64,000 nt of DNA from Sinohyriopsis cumingii (Eukaryota; Mollusca; Bivalvia; Unionida; Unionidae). Within the stretch, counting starts at the first letter, position 1. The number at the start of each line of letters is the position of its first letter. The notes below the pieces were generated by a model. That model searched no databases, had not been told where the DNA came from, and was given only the letters and a program-made list of their open reading frames with translations. A program made the translations under genes and the position numbers. The DNA is taken from assembly GCA_028554795.2 (NCBI GenBank), contig CM068827.1, positions 138,266,268 to 138,330,267 on the forward strand, in the 5' to 3' direction. Shown piece after piece: positions 9,764 to 24,700 of this stretch.

Positions 9764-12700
9764 CTGGAATATTTAAATTTAATTGTAATTACGAAAGAGG
9801 AAGATTTATCTTTGCAACTATGGTTACAAAGGTAATGCATTTCATCGAGATTAAGACTATTTTGTAGCTTGCAAAGTAATGAGACATTTGATCTTAGGAA
9901 TAATCAAGATGACAATGGGCTAGAAGAAAGGGGCTAATAGACCCTTTCTATGCAGCGCAGCGCCTTCCAACCCTTTCACCGTCCTCCATACTCCGACCCA
10001 ATGGGTAACGCGTCAAAGTTATTTTATTTTATTTTTGTCACCACACCTTCCCACTGGAGCGTAAATGCAAGAACAACAGCACGACGAATTCATTACGGGT
10101 CTGGTATGACTGTAAAAATTACTCGAGCCACGATACTCGTGGGAAACTGTCAGCGGCTCGTCTGACGATATGTAGTAGTACAAGTTACAGCTTGACCAAT
10201 ATTTGTAGGTTCAAACGACAAAGGTCAACTTTGTCTTCGGATTCGGCCTCGGATGACATGGAAATTCGCATTGGTTACATCTGTGGTTTCAAAGACGAGA
10301 TATTACTGGCTCATGATGAACCCTGACGCTTGCCTTTACCGAAAGTTGCAAGGAAAAGGAGACTCAAAATTCCACGACAACGAGTCTACTGCGCTAATTG
10401 TTGAAGCAATTACTTTTGGTTTGTTATGGTTTGGATCTTTAGCTCCTTGAACGGATAAGATCTACTCGCGCACAGCGAGCAATAGTAGCCGGGCGACGCT
10501 TCAAAAAGTGTTCATTGATTATCAGTGAGCCAAATGTCTGCTTTGTCGAACCTCAGACATCACGACATGATGCTCCTCATACCAGGATATTTTTTAAGAT
10601 TTCCAAGGGCACTAGGAAGAGATTGCCTGTGGGTTTTTTAATTTTAAATACATTCTATTCCTTATCACTACCATCGTTGCACTGCGTAAATCCAATCAAC
10701 CAATCAAAAAACCATCGTTATTTGGATAATCTGAGGTGACATGCCACTGTCAGTGATCTATAGCACTTTTGTTACTTTCAGGTTTGTCAGGATACTCACG
10801 ATGTCCTGCTCGCAGAAGAAAGTCCCGAATCGCTCGCCTTGCGTCGTGTTCTCATCTTGCAGATACTGTTAATCAGCACCAGGCATGACGAACGTTTGTC
10901 GATCTTTTCATTTGGTTGTGTCTGGAGCTGTTCGCGACTTTCCTCCTCATTTTCATTCTCTAAGACTTACCGCATGAAGGCATTGTATCTGTCGAGCTCG
11001 TGTTACCTAGTTTAGTTGTCGACCAGATATCCCATCTGGTTTTGTATGGTCTTTTTAAGTCACTGGAGCTCTGGTAAAGACATTTTTTGTTTGTAACATG
11101 TCCTTTCGTAATGTTAGGTTCCCTTCCAGTATCATGTAGCATGTAACATGTTCACTAAGGCCAGGTTGCCATAGTGGCAAAATACCTGAATCTGACCAAT
11201 ATTACAATCGCAAAGTATCTCACAAACATGCACGCACTAAGGAGTACGTGTGTTCCCATGATGAAGACCCCCTCTACAAAAGAGATGAAGTGTTAAGAGC
11301 GACAGCAAAAACGTAGTTGGCCTTTTGTGCATGCGCCTCTACGTCATCTAGATTGTACTACCCAATATTGAAGATGACAGGTTTCGTACTGCGCTTTACT
11401 AATGCTAAATGCTGTCCACGCTTTTCCAAAGAACCCATTACACGATCATCTTTAAATAACCTGTTGCAGCAAGGTTTCTAGTTCGACCTTTTCGAAATCC
11501 TTTCTCATAGCCAGTTTCAACATAGTATCAGCCTATACTCTACCATCCGCTCGAACAATATATACTAATGACGGAGATTGGTTTAAACGGGTCCAGATAA
11601 TTATATCGTCCACCTGGGGGAGCGGTTTTACGATCGGCTACTGAGTATCTAGGGTATACTAATAATCTATATATATTATCACTGATTGCTGAGCTGCTAA
11701 AGCCCTGAGATAAAGAAAGATTAGGTCTTAGAGCACACTTATTCCGGCCACCATTCAAAAAGAAAATGATCGGGCACTAATGCAGAAAAATTATTATTTC
11801 CCCAGTGCTCTTATGGAGAAGGTCAAATTGATCTGGGTTTTTTCTTCTTTCTTTTTACTGCAAGGATCTCGATAGCTTTGAAAAGTGTCTGCATGCATGC
11901 AAACAGTATCATCCCGACACAAAGAGAAAGGAATAATGTCCATGTTTAAGCATGCTACACTTTTTCAAAGGACCAAGCAAGGTTTGACCTCCAGGTCAAA
12001 AAATATTAATTGAAGGAGGCTTACGACTTGGAGCAAGGCAACGGCAATCGATAGGCTGTCTTGTAAAATACTAATCACAAAGAATATTATCAGGATATTG
12101 TCACATATAGAAGACGACGTAGATAAGGCTTAGCCGTAAAGCGTGATGACAAGAAGCATGCCTTTACCGTGGAGGAGACCTACGACTCAAATCTAAGCGA
12201 CAATATGCAGTAGCTTTGCAAGAGTTTGTCAGGAAATAAACTAACACAAAGCCTACCACTAAGACATCGACACGGGTATAGCACTCATCCCATCACAACT
12301 GCGAGATAATAGTTAAAAGCAAACGAATGACAGTTAAAACTTTAATAAGCTGAAAGCGTACCAAAATATACAGAAAAAAATACAATCTATCCTGTTCATC
12401 ATTATTTTGGATACCCTATCATATTTTTGCACTCATATATTAAACTTAGGCGAAGGATAGGATGTCACGGCATATGTGATAAAGAACAGTGAACTATAAC
12501 GAAGTGCTCCACCAGTTACCGTTATGGATGAATTAAAGCTGTTCAATTTGGCCAAAATGTAAACATAATTGTTGGAGACGTCAAAAGGAGAACGAACCAG
12601 ATCTTTCTACTCGCCTTAAGGATATGTTTGAGACTTTTCCGACTGTAGGAATTTTTGCACGATGGATATTAAGATCCAGTACATCTCCTACAGCCCTAAA

Positions 12701-15700
12701 GGTTATTGGTTCCGTAATAACTCAATAAAAAAAATCTTACCGAATTTTTATATCAACCGGTTAAATTATGTACACTAGGCAGACAGTTTTCTGCTATCAC
12801 CATGATAATGTCCTCCGCATCACAAATAAGTACGCACTAACTGTGGTCGGCGTTTTCAGGAGGTACAAAGATGCCGATCGGCTGACCCACTAGAAGATCA
12901 CATAGATCACCAATATTTTGATCCAAATCTACAAACAGTAATCTATAAAACGGCTTTCCATGCTTTTATGCGTCCTGTGGGCCTTGCGGCCTCTGGTGGG
13001 GGACTTGAGGTTAAGTGTGTTCTAGAGAGGAAATGCCCCTTACAATTTTTCTCCCCTGGGGTTGTAGGCTAAATTAGGGATATCGTAAATATCGGTATAT
13101 TACCCCCTCTCCCATCTGCTTCTGGACTTGAACAACTGTAAATGTTAGGTAGAATATTAGGTCTAAACTTCTTGCATAAAACCCTTATGGATACTTAGCT
13201 TGTACTTACGGATATTGTCTGGAAATTGTTCTGACGGCGGTAGCATTCCCTGCCCGACCACCCCGTAGACATTCTCGGCAGAGGGGATCCCATACATCTG
13301 AGCAACCGTTACAAGGGGGATACTGCCAATGGTCACCTCCATCGGTACGTAAAGGTCAAATGATGGACCCGATGGGTCCACAATAATCTGAAATAAAATG
13401 ATTTGCCACATGAAAATTTGCGCGCACAGTTTTCAGCTGCTACGTGAACGAACTATATTGATCTCATGGCCAGCGTCATCAGATATATATTCTATCTGAC
13501 AGCTATCGATATTTTCAAACATTGACCTTAACATTTTGTATTTTTCCCCAGTGGTATGTAGAATCTCCTCTTCGTAGTGAAACATTGCATGGAACATATG
13601 AATGACCCATTTTTTTAAATGTGAAATGTGTTTCTTCCATTTGTCACTTTGCAATTGGAACATAAGTTATAATTTTGATCATCACCATAATGGATATAAC
13701 AGAATATTTAGATCAGTCGAATTTTAGATAGTACGAATACAATAGCAATGTTCTTAAAAACATATCGTGATATTGTATGAGTTTTCATAAATTCTTCTTG
13801 TTTTTGTTTGTAATCACTGCGGTTATTCAGCACCGTCCCTGGGTAGTATGTCAAGGAAGATAAACAAGCACATAAAAGTACAATGATATCATGTGCAACA
13901 TGATGATACTAATCGACGATAAATATTGCTCTCATAGGCTAACTACAAAGTAATGATAGTCTCATTGGAGTGTATTATTAAGCAGTTAGTAGATTTGTAC
14001 TTAGATGGTAAATCATATACTTATTGGTAGGGTTAGGGTTAAGGCAAATCATATACTTACTGGTAAACACGACGAATTTTTGTTAGGATCAAGCTCATGC
14101 CAACAAAATGTTTTGACCTATGTCAGTATTAAGATAGTTTGTCGATGACCTGTCAGTAGTGAAAGGGGATACCGTAGCCTCAATGGGAATTAACATTACA
14201 GACCCCACCCCCCCGGGACACTATAGCCTCAATGGAAATTTAACATGGAGAAAAATCGTGGGACCATATAGCCTCAAGGGAATTTAACATGGAGAAAAAT
14301 TGTGGGACCATATAGCCTCAAGGGAATTTAACATGGAGAAAAGGGGGACTGTATAGCGTCAAAAGGAATTTAAACAGGGTGGGACTGTATAGCGTCAAGG
14401 GAAATTGAACATGGGATTTTTTTTTTAAATTTTTTTTTAAAAAAGGGGTAGGCAATCGAAGGTCATTCTCTTTTCGAGAAATGTGGGTGGCCTGAAAAGG
14501 GCCTTTGGTTTTCTTCTGCTTCTAATTTCTTCTTTTTCTCCACCAACTTCTTATTTTCTCTCCTACACTCTTTCTCTTCTTTTCTTTCTTTTTTTTTCTC
14601 CTCCTCTTCTTTCTTCTTCTCCTCCTCTTCTTTCTTCCTCTTCTCATTTTCTTCTTCTTTTTCAATTTTTTCATTCCATTCTCTTATCCTTATCCTTTCC
14701 TCTTCATCCTCCTTCTCCTCCTTTATTTCTTTCATCACACCACTTATCATGTCCTTTGCTTTTCTTAAGTTATTAATCTCCATCTTTACTCGATGGGGAC
14801 TATAGGAATAGTGGTCTTCATTTAGTCTCACTAGCATTTGTTCCATCATGCCCAAATTGTCTAGGACGTCTTGCAATGTTTGCATTTTATTCAGGTGGTT
14901 TGAAGCCATCTTCTCTGTAGAATGGTTTGAACGACGAATACTGTGGGTTGTTATACGAAAAGCGCGGATGTGATGGAAAACATCCCCCTAAGACATAAAA
15001 TTGATCTTGCTTAGATCATGACCAAACAACGCGCGGACGTGAAGGAAAACATCCCCTACTTTTCTCATTTCATATGATCTACTATCCACATACGTGAACC
15101 ATCAATAAAGAAACCCCAAATCTACTATTTACACACGCAAATCATTATAACTAAATCCATAATCTACTATCCACACAATCGTACGTGAGCGTTTACAAAA
15201 CCCGAACTATACTCTCCACATACGCTAAGAAACAATAAACAAACCCATAATCTACTATTCACACAAACGTACGTGAGCGCTTACAAACACAAACACACAA
15301 ACACATACCCTCACACAAAAAAGAGTCAGTGTTTATATTCACACTACTCTACCTACACACATTGGCAAATTGATGGCTATTTCTTTTCTAGAGTATTGGG
15401 TAGCCCTTAAAAGGGCTGCTTGTTTTTGAACTCCAGATGCACCTATCTAATGTTGGCACCTTCCTGGCCTGGCACCACACACGCATCTTCTACTCCAATC
15501 TTTCCAGTTGACTTGTTTGACTGGGAGCGCAGAGGGAGGATGATTAGCTTCATCACCCCAATCCTCTGTCTCTGGTATCTTGTAAGCCATCCTCTCTCCT
15601 ATTTTCTTTTCCTCCTCTTCCCTCTGTCTTCTCTCCTCCTCTTCCTTCTTTATTCTTTCCTCTTCTACTATAGCCTCCGCGGCCAGTTCATTTAACAGGC

Positions 15701-18700
15701 GCCTGACATATTCCAGATGCATCTGGAGTTCAAGAAGTTTGCTTATTCTGGTATTCATTCTGGTGTTGATCAATCAACAAGGGTAGCTAGACTGCCCAGC
15801 GAATTTCAATTTATAGTGAAAGCGCGGACGTGAAGGAAAACATCCCCCTAAAAACATAAAATTGATCTTACCTAGATCATAATCAAAACAACGCGCGGAC
15901 CTAAAAGAAACACTCACTCACTTTTTTATACTGCCCATTACTATTCTAAAAAATTTTCATTAATCACTTCAATATACTATTCACATACGCAAAGCAATCC
16001 AATCAAACCCCCAAATCTACTCTCCCCACACCTCTAACAACAAAAAAGACATGATCTTAATCTACTATCCACACCAACGTACGTTAGCACTTACTAACAC
16101 ACAATCTTATACACAAACACATACACTCACACTATAAAAAAGAGTTAGTGTTTATATTCACACTACTCTACCTACACACATTGGCAAATTGATGGTTATT
16201 TCTTTTCTAGAGTATTGGGTAGCCCTGAGAAGGGCTGTTTTTTGTTTGCTATGGCAATCGTTTAGTTTCTAAGAATGCGTCGTCCTCTGAGGATAGACTT
16301 TCTGACGATAGGTCTGCTTCTTCGGAAAGAGAAGAAGAACTCTTTGGTGTCGATACGACAATCGACAAAGCCTCTGTCAGGTTCAGGTTCCTGCTGCTGC
16401 TGCTGTTGTTGTTGTTGTTGTTGCTGTTGCTGTTGCTGCTGTCTCTGAAGTCTGTACTTCTCTGTCCATTCTTCTTTCTCCCTGTTCACTTCTTCTCTGA
16501 AGAGCTCTTCTATCAGGTCTTTAGTGACTTTTAGCATTCTCACATTCTCTATCTCTTCAGCTTTCGGTATCAGACTGTGTCTGACCCTATGCAAATTCAC
16601 GTAGGCTTCGTTTAGCTTAGCTAGTCTGGAGCACATCTTCGTAGGAGGATGAGTCGACAATGGATGGTTAGACTGGAAAACTGCCCCGGTTCTTAAAGTC
16701 AAAGCGCGGACGTGAAGGAAAACATCCCTCCACGATTTTCGAGCCGGAACGTTCAATGAGTGACATGAGAGAGATAGAGAGAAGTCAAAGAGCATGAATC
16801 CACATTCTTATAGCCAAACAAAAGACAAAGACATTTTTTTTTTAAAACACAAAATTTTTTATTCAAAATCACTTAACACTAACCAACAACAACTCCAACA
16901 TTTTTAACAATAATCCAACATTATAACATCAAACATTTTTTTCAAATCACAAACATTTTTTCAATTTACAGTCTACTTTAAACAGGGCTGACAACATTGT
17001 GAATGAAATTGTGATTTCCACTGTTGGAAGTCATTAGGCCATTGATGGACACTACGTTTCCTAGTTAGAGACAAAAGATAAGCATAATGGTCACAGAACC
17101 ATCTATCTGCTTTCACATCGTTTCTAGAAGAAGAACGAGGATCAAAATGAGTCACTAAATGTTCTAAGGAATAGCCCAGGCTGCGATGATGCAGAAAATA
17201 CACACAATATTGTCCACACACCAAGGAATCTGTGCCTTGTAATTTCACATTATTGAATCGGGTGGTCTGAGCATTTCTTCTCATAAAGTCGATGATATCG
17301 TCTTCCAAAGGGGGCAATCCATACGAATCAAAATATTCCACACATCCTTCTTGAGGAAAGTAGACGGCTACCCAGTGGGTTCCTGGGAGATGACTTTCGT
17401 CCGTGTTGATCACATAAGCTAGATGGTTTTGAGGTTTGCGATGAGGGAGTTCATCTTTTGCACAGACGACAGGATTCCAAGAAGACGTATACGAACTGTG
17501 GTTCAAAAGGTAAAAAAGTTCCCAGGTATCCATTGATTTGTGTGTTTTTTCTTCTTCTTCACAGGTAATAATATGTCATCAATTCGATCCTGATTTTTGC
17601 TTGAAAATGTCTGACAAATAACCGTTTCTTCGTTTCGTCTCCTCACTTTGATTCAGGAGAGCTTCGATACGATGGATCTCTTGAGTGGTTAATGGTGGAC
17701 AAGAATGTTCACGCAAGTCTTTATACTACTGGTGAAACACGTATTCGTCCGAGATGAGACACCAAGCCTCGTCCAGATACTCGTCCAATTTTTCTTCTTG
17801 ACTCAACATCAGGCATTTATCGTGTTGAATTTGACTGGGATGATCGTTTTGACATCCATAGCAATTTTTCTTGATCAATTCCGTCATTTTTTCGACCAAG
17901 TGTTTGGCAAAACAGGAGACTAAATGGGCTTCTTGTTCTGGCCATCTTGACTTCATCATGATCACTTCTTCCACAGTCTCCTCACATTTCATCTTTAAGT
18001 TTCTCCACTAGGTAAAGAGGGATAACAGTCTTCCATGGCTTCTAATAGTCTAGAATGACTTCTCTCAAACTGTTGATTTCTATCGTATTGTCAAATTCTG
18101 CATACAGGATGACGTTCACCGTCTCAGTTAGAGCTTCTGCAAACTGAAGTTCCACACGAATCTGACCAGATTTTATAGGGTGGAAATGTCCCTCGTCGCT
18201 GCCTTGGTCTGGAGTGAAATCAAAAGCCCACAAAGCATAGCCTCCTGCATAATCCTCGTACGTAATACCGTGAGTGGTGTTGGTTCCTAACTGCCCCGTG
18301 GCTTCGTACAGGGACAAGTACGACCTCAAGTAATTCTTCTTCTCAAAGTCAGGTTCGAAAGGTCGGGTACACAAGGTTTTGCCATCGCGACTGACTTCAA
18401 TCTTGGACACTTTGTAATGTTTAAACTCAAAAGGATTTTGATCGTGGTATCCGTTGAAGGCTCTATTCTCGACCATACCAAGGATTAAACGTTTAGGTTA
18501 CTGCCCTTGGAACAGATGATCTTCGATCATGGATCGCTGTCCAGCAGGAATGGTGAAGGTTTTCACTTCCACGCGTCGTACGGGATACTTGGCAGTCGTT
18601 CTGCTCAACGTCTGACTAATGTCGTTTCCCACTTTAAGTAACACTTACACACGACGTATGTAGAGTCTGGCTTCTTGGATGATGGTTTTGTAATTGTCAC

Positions 18701-21700
18701 TATCAGCCACTAAATGGAAAGTGACGCTGCTACGATTCAGTCTCAGGCGAACATTCACCCCGTTCAGCAAATACTTTCCTTGCAACCAAATGTCCAAATG
18801 CAAACGATCCATCAGTTCTAAACTCTGGCCATTTTTGATTTTGTCTCTTCGTTCTACAAATCCCTCACTGTAGTCTTTTTTGTATCAATTTCCAATTTGT
18901 CAAACTCGCCTGCATCGTCAGCTTCCCATAACACAGAAGCATTGAGATGAGTGTTTTTGGCGTCTATTCCGTACGTCAAGAGATTTTCCAGGTAGCCACG
19001 GTAAGGGTAAGTATCCATGCTGCTACTGACTAGTTTGTTATTCAAGTACAAGTCCACTCAGCTAAACAAGGAATGCATGAAATTGTTGACGGGAGCTACT
19101 GCTTCATCGGCTACTGGCTCGTCATCTATTACACCGCCTGTTTTATCAAGAACTTTGACTTTCAGGTACAAGTAACTGCTGTTCAAATCGATGTAATCTT
19201 CGGGCTGACCTTTGATTTCAAACTCGATGGGAGCGGAATCCGTCAAAGAGGAGACAGGGTGAAATTCCACCCATTGGGATTCTTCCATGGTCATCATAGT
19301 GGGTGGCATGGCAAACAGATCCAGTTCCGACTTGGAACAGGCGCAAGACTCTCGGTGCATCATTTTTTTGTGTCTCAATAATCGAAAACGTCTAAGTCTC
19401 GAACGGTTTTTCTTTTCTTTGAATTTCTAGCTTTAGACGTGTGAAGTCTGGTGAAAGGGTGTTTTCTTCGTCGTCTCTTTCTGCCTTGTCCTTGCTGAAT
19501 GCCTGACTCGGTAGCGTGCAGGGCATTTATAGGTGTTTCTCGTCGGCTCAAAAGGTCTTTGCCGGTTTGCAACAAGACATTTTTGCCTGCCCTCAAGAAG
19601 GCTCCTTTAGGGTTTTGTTTGTCGATGATGACATTTTGGAGAAATTCTTTGCCGTGTGTCAATGCCGCATCTTTCAAGGCGTGCAATCCGCGTGTCACCA
19701 TTGGTTTCAAGATTGGGGCCACCGAACGAAAGGCTGATTTTAACATATCTCCTAAACCGTGTCCTCGCTGTCGTGCAACCCCTCGGTACACTGGATACAT
19801 GACTTACGAGTCGTGAGAGAATCGTTTTCGAAAATGGAGTTTCACTGTGACTTTCCCTTTGGTGAATGGAATATTTTGTCCCAGATCTCCTTTTATAGCA
19901 ATGTTGACCGTGTCCAAATAAGATTTGCTGACGGGCAAATAGTGAGGATGTACAAATTCGCGGTGGACGTGATAAGTGTTTCCACCTTCCTCGTCAGCGA
20001 GCGTGGCAGAATCCACTTTGAAAGGAATGACACGCAGTAACGGCACGGAGGTGTTCCTCACCATGTTGTACTCCACCACATCGGAGTACACAAACATCAA
20101 ATTCAGTTCTTGGATCAGTTCTACTGGGGTACGAAAGAACTTGCTAAACGAATCGTTGTCGGAAATGACTGGCAATTCGTTTTTCTTCATCATGGCCATC
20201 CTCATGTCCATGTCCCCGCCCAACATGTCAAACAATTCAGGGCAAAATAAGAAAGACAACATTTTGTGCCCCTCAGGAAATTTCATCAGGAAGCGACGAG
20301 CTACTTTGTGGTGCTCCAGGGTGACACTTTTTCTGACACTCTCCAAAGCTTTCAGAAACACGACATTAAACCTAGAACTTATGGTGCTGACCAAATGTTG
20401 ACCACTAAAATAATAGCCTGGGGGAATGATCAAGCGATAGGTTGTCTTTTGAGTTTCTGGGTTATATATTTTGTGATCATATTTGACGTGGGTATTCAAG
20501 TACTGTTGCATTTGCTCGTCATGAACTTCCACTGAAAAAAGATTTTGATTGGGAAGGACATTGAGGACTTCAGTCGGGTGAATGATTTCTACCAAAGCCA
20601 CTTCACAATGGGCTTCGTGATGTATTGGGATGGCCTGAGGTAATTTGGCCGTGTAACAGCACAACGTGTTATTGGGAAACACCTCCATGGAACTGTCACT
20701 GGGTAAGGTTAAGTAAAATTGGTTAGTGTGACTCATAATTCCAGAGTTCTGTGGCTGTCCGAGGGGTTACTGGACGTCAGAGGCGTGTCTCCGCCCAAAA
20801 TGGGGTTGTTGTTCTTGTTGTTTAAGTGGTGACTGGCACTGGCACTGGACACAAGGTTCCCGTGGTTCCCGTTCGAGGAGAATTTCAAGAAGGGATTAGG
20901 AAGCAGGTAACCGATGCAACTGCTCAATAAAATGGTCCACAATTGTTGCAAACTCAAATTGGCAATGGCTGCACCGATGACACAATACACCACGAAGATT
21001 TGGCAGAAAAAGACGATTTGCGTTTTAGGCACACGTTCTCCACACCACACCCACAAGGGTTGTTTTTGTAAATCTTGCAGAGAAGAACTAGGTGAAGGAG
21101 TGGTCGACGTAGCTGCGTCTGTGTGAAAGGACATGATGGTCACTTCTTTTTATAGTCGATGACTTGCGAAGCGTCGATCCAAGAATCAAAACTGGGTGGA
21201 TATCCTTTCCAACGTACTTTGACTTCTTTGACACGTCGTTTGCCCACTTTACGGGTTCTGCGTTCGAGAATGCTTTCGATGTCGTAAACGTCGTCTTCTT
21301 TTTTGGTGACACGTTGTAACTCGGGCAAATAAAACGTTCCTTTGAGTACTTCTCCGTTCATGTCTTCCAATTTATAGACGGCAGGATGACGGCCATGCAC
21401 TCGTCCAGTGACACAAAACAATTCGGTCGTCCAGTTAGGTAAGTAACCTTTGTCGAAAGTGCGTTTGGTTTTGCCAATGCGCACATAATCTCCTACGGTC
21501 AACTCTCCACTTTTCTTGGGGACAGCCCTCGTCGGGGACGTACCAAACAGGCGCTCAAACAGCAGTACTTCGTTGTCGGGAGTCACCTCTTGCGGGGCAC
21601 GTCCGATGCTTCGATGGTAAGATTGGTTGTACGCTTGCACCAGGTGCGGTAAGATGTCGATGTACTTCAGAGTGTGGTGATGCGTAAAATATTTCCACAT

Positions 21701-24700
21701 GCGTTCTTTCAAAGTGCGTTGAAAACGTTCCACGATGCTGGCTTTGGTTTCGGGATTCTCGGTGGTAAAAAATTGAATGTCACGTTTCTTTAATTCTTTT
21801 TGGAAAGCTTGGTTCAGAAATTAGGTGCCTTTGTCCGTTTGCCATCGAAGAGGGTGACGACCGCTTTGTTTCAACACTCGTTGCAGGGCTCGCACTAACT
21901 CGCTGCTGGATTTGGAAGTTAAGGGTACGACCCAGGCAAATTTGGAAAAGACGTCGATGACACAAAACAAATATTTGTAGCCACGATTGTAGCTGGCCAA
22001 ATGAGAGACATCGGCTAAATCGGCTTGCCATTGATGATCAATGCCTTCCACTCGGGTGCGACTTCTGGCGAACTTGCGTCGAATGGGTTTGTGTAAAGTG
22101 TAGGTAGCTTGTTCTTGTAACCATCGTTGCACTTGAGGTAAACGGAGACTTTTCAGTCGAGTTTTGGCAGCACGATACAATTTTTGAACTCCTGCGTAAC
22201 CTGCAGGATGGGAGGGATCGTAGTAAATGCTGGCTAAGACTTTTTCCATTTTTTGTGTTTGTGTGTTAATAAGGCACCCACTCTTGGAAGATGCTACTCT
22301 TCTTCTCTTGGGGTATTTTTTTGGATTGTAATGCTTTGCGTGTGCGACCGGCAATAGGTGTCGAGGAGGAGGAGGATGTGGGAACAGGGGATATCGGTTC
22401 TTGTTTCACTTCTGTCTTCACTTCTGTCTTCACTTCTGTCTTCACTTTCTTTTTCTCTTGTGATGAAGAAGGGGTGGTCATCATCTTTTTAATCCATCCA
22501 ATTCTGGAGGTAGGTGGTGTTGTTAACTTGCGTACGTTTTCTGGTGGAGTTTGAAACCCTTCTTCTTCTTCTTCTCCTTTTTCTGTCTTGGTCATTGGTA
22601 CTGGTACTGGTAATGGTACTGGTGATGTTGCTGGACTTTTCATCAAGGTCTTAAAATCTTTCAGAGTGGGTAGAGGTGTTTCGTCTAAAGCTTTCTGGTG
22701 AAAGAGTTGCAGTCGTTGCAAGAGTTGACCGTACTTTTCCGATTTTTCTGTTTCGGACAAATCTTGGCGATCCATCAAGGACTGCAATTCGTGTTGTAAC
22801 TGGGACATCTCGCTCAAATGGGGATTGGGAGGTAAATGCGGGGTGCGTTGTTCTTACCAACGATGGTATTCCATCCATCGTTTGTAAGGTACTAAACCCA
22901 GTTTTCGTGCTTCCATGGGGATGTCAGGGGTCGATTCTGAGATCTTGGGACTTCCGAGGGTCTTTTTATCTTGCTCCCACCAGTCCTCCCAACATGGTTC
23001 CCAAGACTCCTTTCAGTAAGGGACCTAACAAGAGGGGTAAAATGCCTCCACGTTGGACCAACATCTTCTTCTTTTGACGAATGGGAATTTTCTTTTGAAC
23101 CATTTGGCGAAGAACGTGACTATGTTTGCCTAAGCATTGTTTCTGGTGTTTGGACAAAGGGATCGTGCCTTTCAAGACGTTCAAACAACATTCGCACACG
23201 GTATCGATGACCTCTTTGGAGGCCGATTGAATGAGTTTTTTTCGTAGAGGTGGAGAAGCTTTGGACAGCACAGATAACATGTCCCCATGTTTGACTAAAC
23301 GAGGAGGCAGTCCTTTTCTTTTCTTTCCTTGGGGATGTTTAGAAGAGGGATGTTTTCTGGAGGGTGACATCTTTGAGTCTTCAGGAGCACCAAAAATACT
23401 GATACCCCGACTTGGTCACAGGCCTTTTTTATACTGGAACGCGTCGCCACTGATTGTCTTTACGTCGTATCAGTTTGAGGACAGGCATGACACGTCGTCC
23501 AGGGGTACGCAACGGACTAAATCGAGCCAGTTCTTGCTTGGACAAATCCAGTAAACTTTGTAACATGCCCGGTCTTTCATGGACTTTGATTTTGGGAGAA
23601 GGTACTTTGTGAGCAGCAGCCACTGCCACTAAATTGGAGGGTCCTGCCACTGGGGAAGTTCTTTTTGGGGTCATCAACGGAGAAGTTCTTGGTGTGATCA
23701 ACGTCTCCAAGTACTCTTCAGTTCTTGGTGTCATCAACGGAGAAGTGGATGAACGTGAAGCTGCTGGAGACGCAGTCACCGCCGTGGCAGGTCGTGGTTT
23801 GCGAGTGTAAGGTTGCGTCCTGGCCGAAGTGCCTCTCTTGCGACTAGTTTTCTTCTGTGGACTTTTCTTTTTCTGGGGACTTTTTCTCTGTTTCTTTTTC
23901 TGGGGGCTTCTTTTCTTTTTCCGGGGTGGTGTCTGGTCAGAGGAGGGTCCCGCCACTGGAGAAGTTCTCCTTGGGGACCTGGTCTTTTTCTTCTTCTTGG
24001 GGCTTCGTTTGACTTTTTTCTTGGGGAGAAGTTTGGGGGCATTAGGATCCCACCTTAAGAGAGACCGAATGATGACCCCTCCTAGAGTACCGCTCCCTCC
24101 AGGTTTCAAAATGATTTGTTTTTTGGTTTGAGTGTCGATGCGGGGATCAGCCAGTTGGGTCAAAGCGACTTTGTTTCGATCAAAAAAGCGTTTGGTTTGA
24201 TGAGGAATCTGAATGATCCCTTGTAGTAATCGACGTGCCGTCACCGTGAACCATCGTAAGACTTCTTTGAGACTAGCTTCTAAAACACGAGCTCGTGTTT
24301 GTGGATTTTTTCTCGACTGATGCCATACAAGGCACGAATCAATTTGACGGGAAGATGTGATTGAAGGGACGTCATGTTGACACTGTGTGAGACAGACGAA
24401 AAGGGTCTGAGGTTTTTATAGATTTTTTTGGTGCGGTTAAGTCGAGGACGAAGACGTGTACAGGACAGGCCCTCTGTCTTGACCCCAGTGGTGAAACAAG
24501 TGGGTACGAAATCGCAAATCATCGGGGGTCGTAGGTTTCAAATCGACGAGTAAATAGGCGTGTGGCGTTTGAGTGGCATCGTCGTACGCCTGAGTCAGCC
24601 AAGGCGTTCCTAACTGTTTGGATAAGACTTGCACTTGCGATTTATCTCGAGGGCTTTTAAACAAGACCACGTAAAGCGCATTGAGACTAATGGTGCGATG

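Noticed and set aside
9950-10739. Several 65-75 residue frames in ARRDC intron 6
   Set aside because: No domain, no splice support, composition like the surrounding intron.
13433-13663. 76-residue frame in ARRDC intron 5
   Set aside because: First considered as a missing arrestin exon, but it has no arrestin motif; the true exon was found at 34142-34324.
14028-14043. Telomere-like GGGTTAGGGTTAAGG
   Set aside because: Only two short units in an AT-rich intron; chance or a common simple word.
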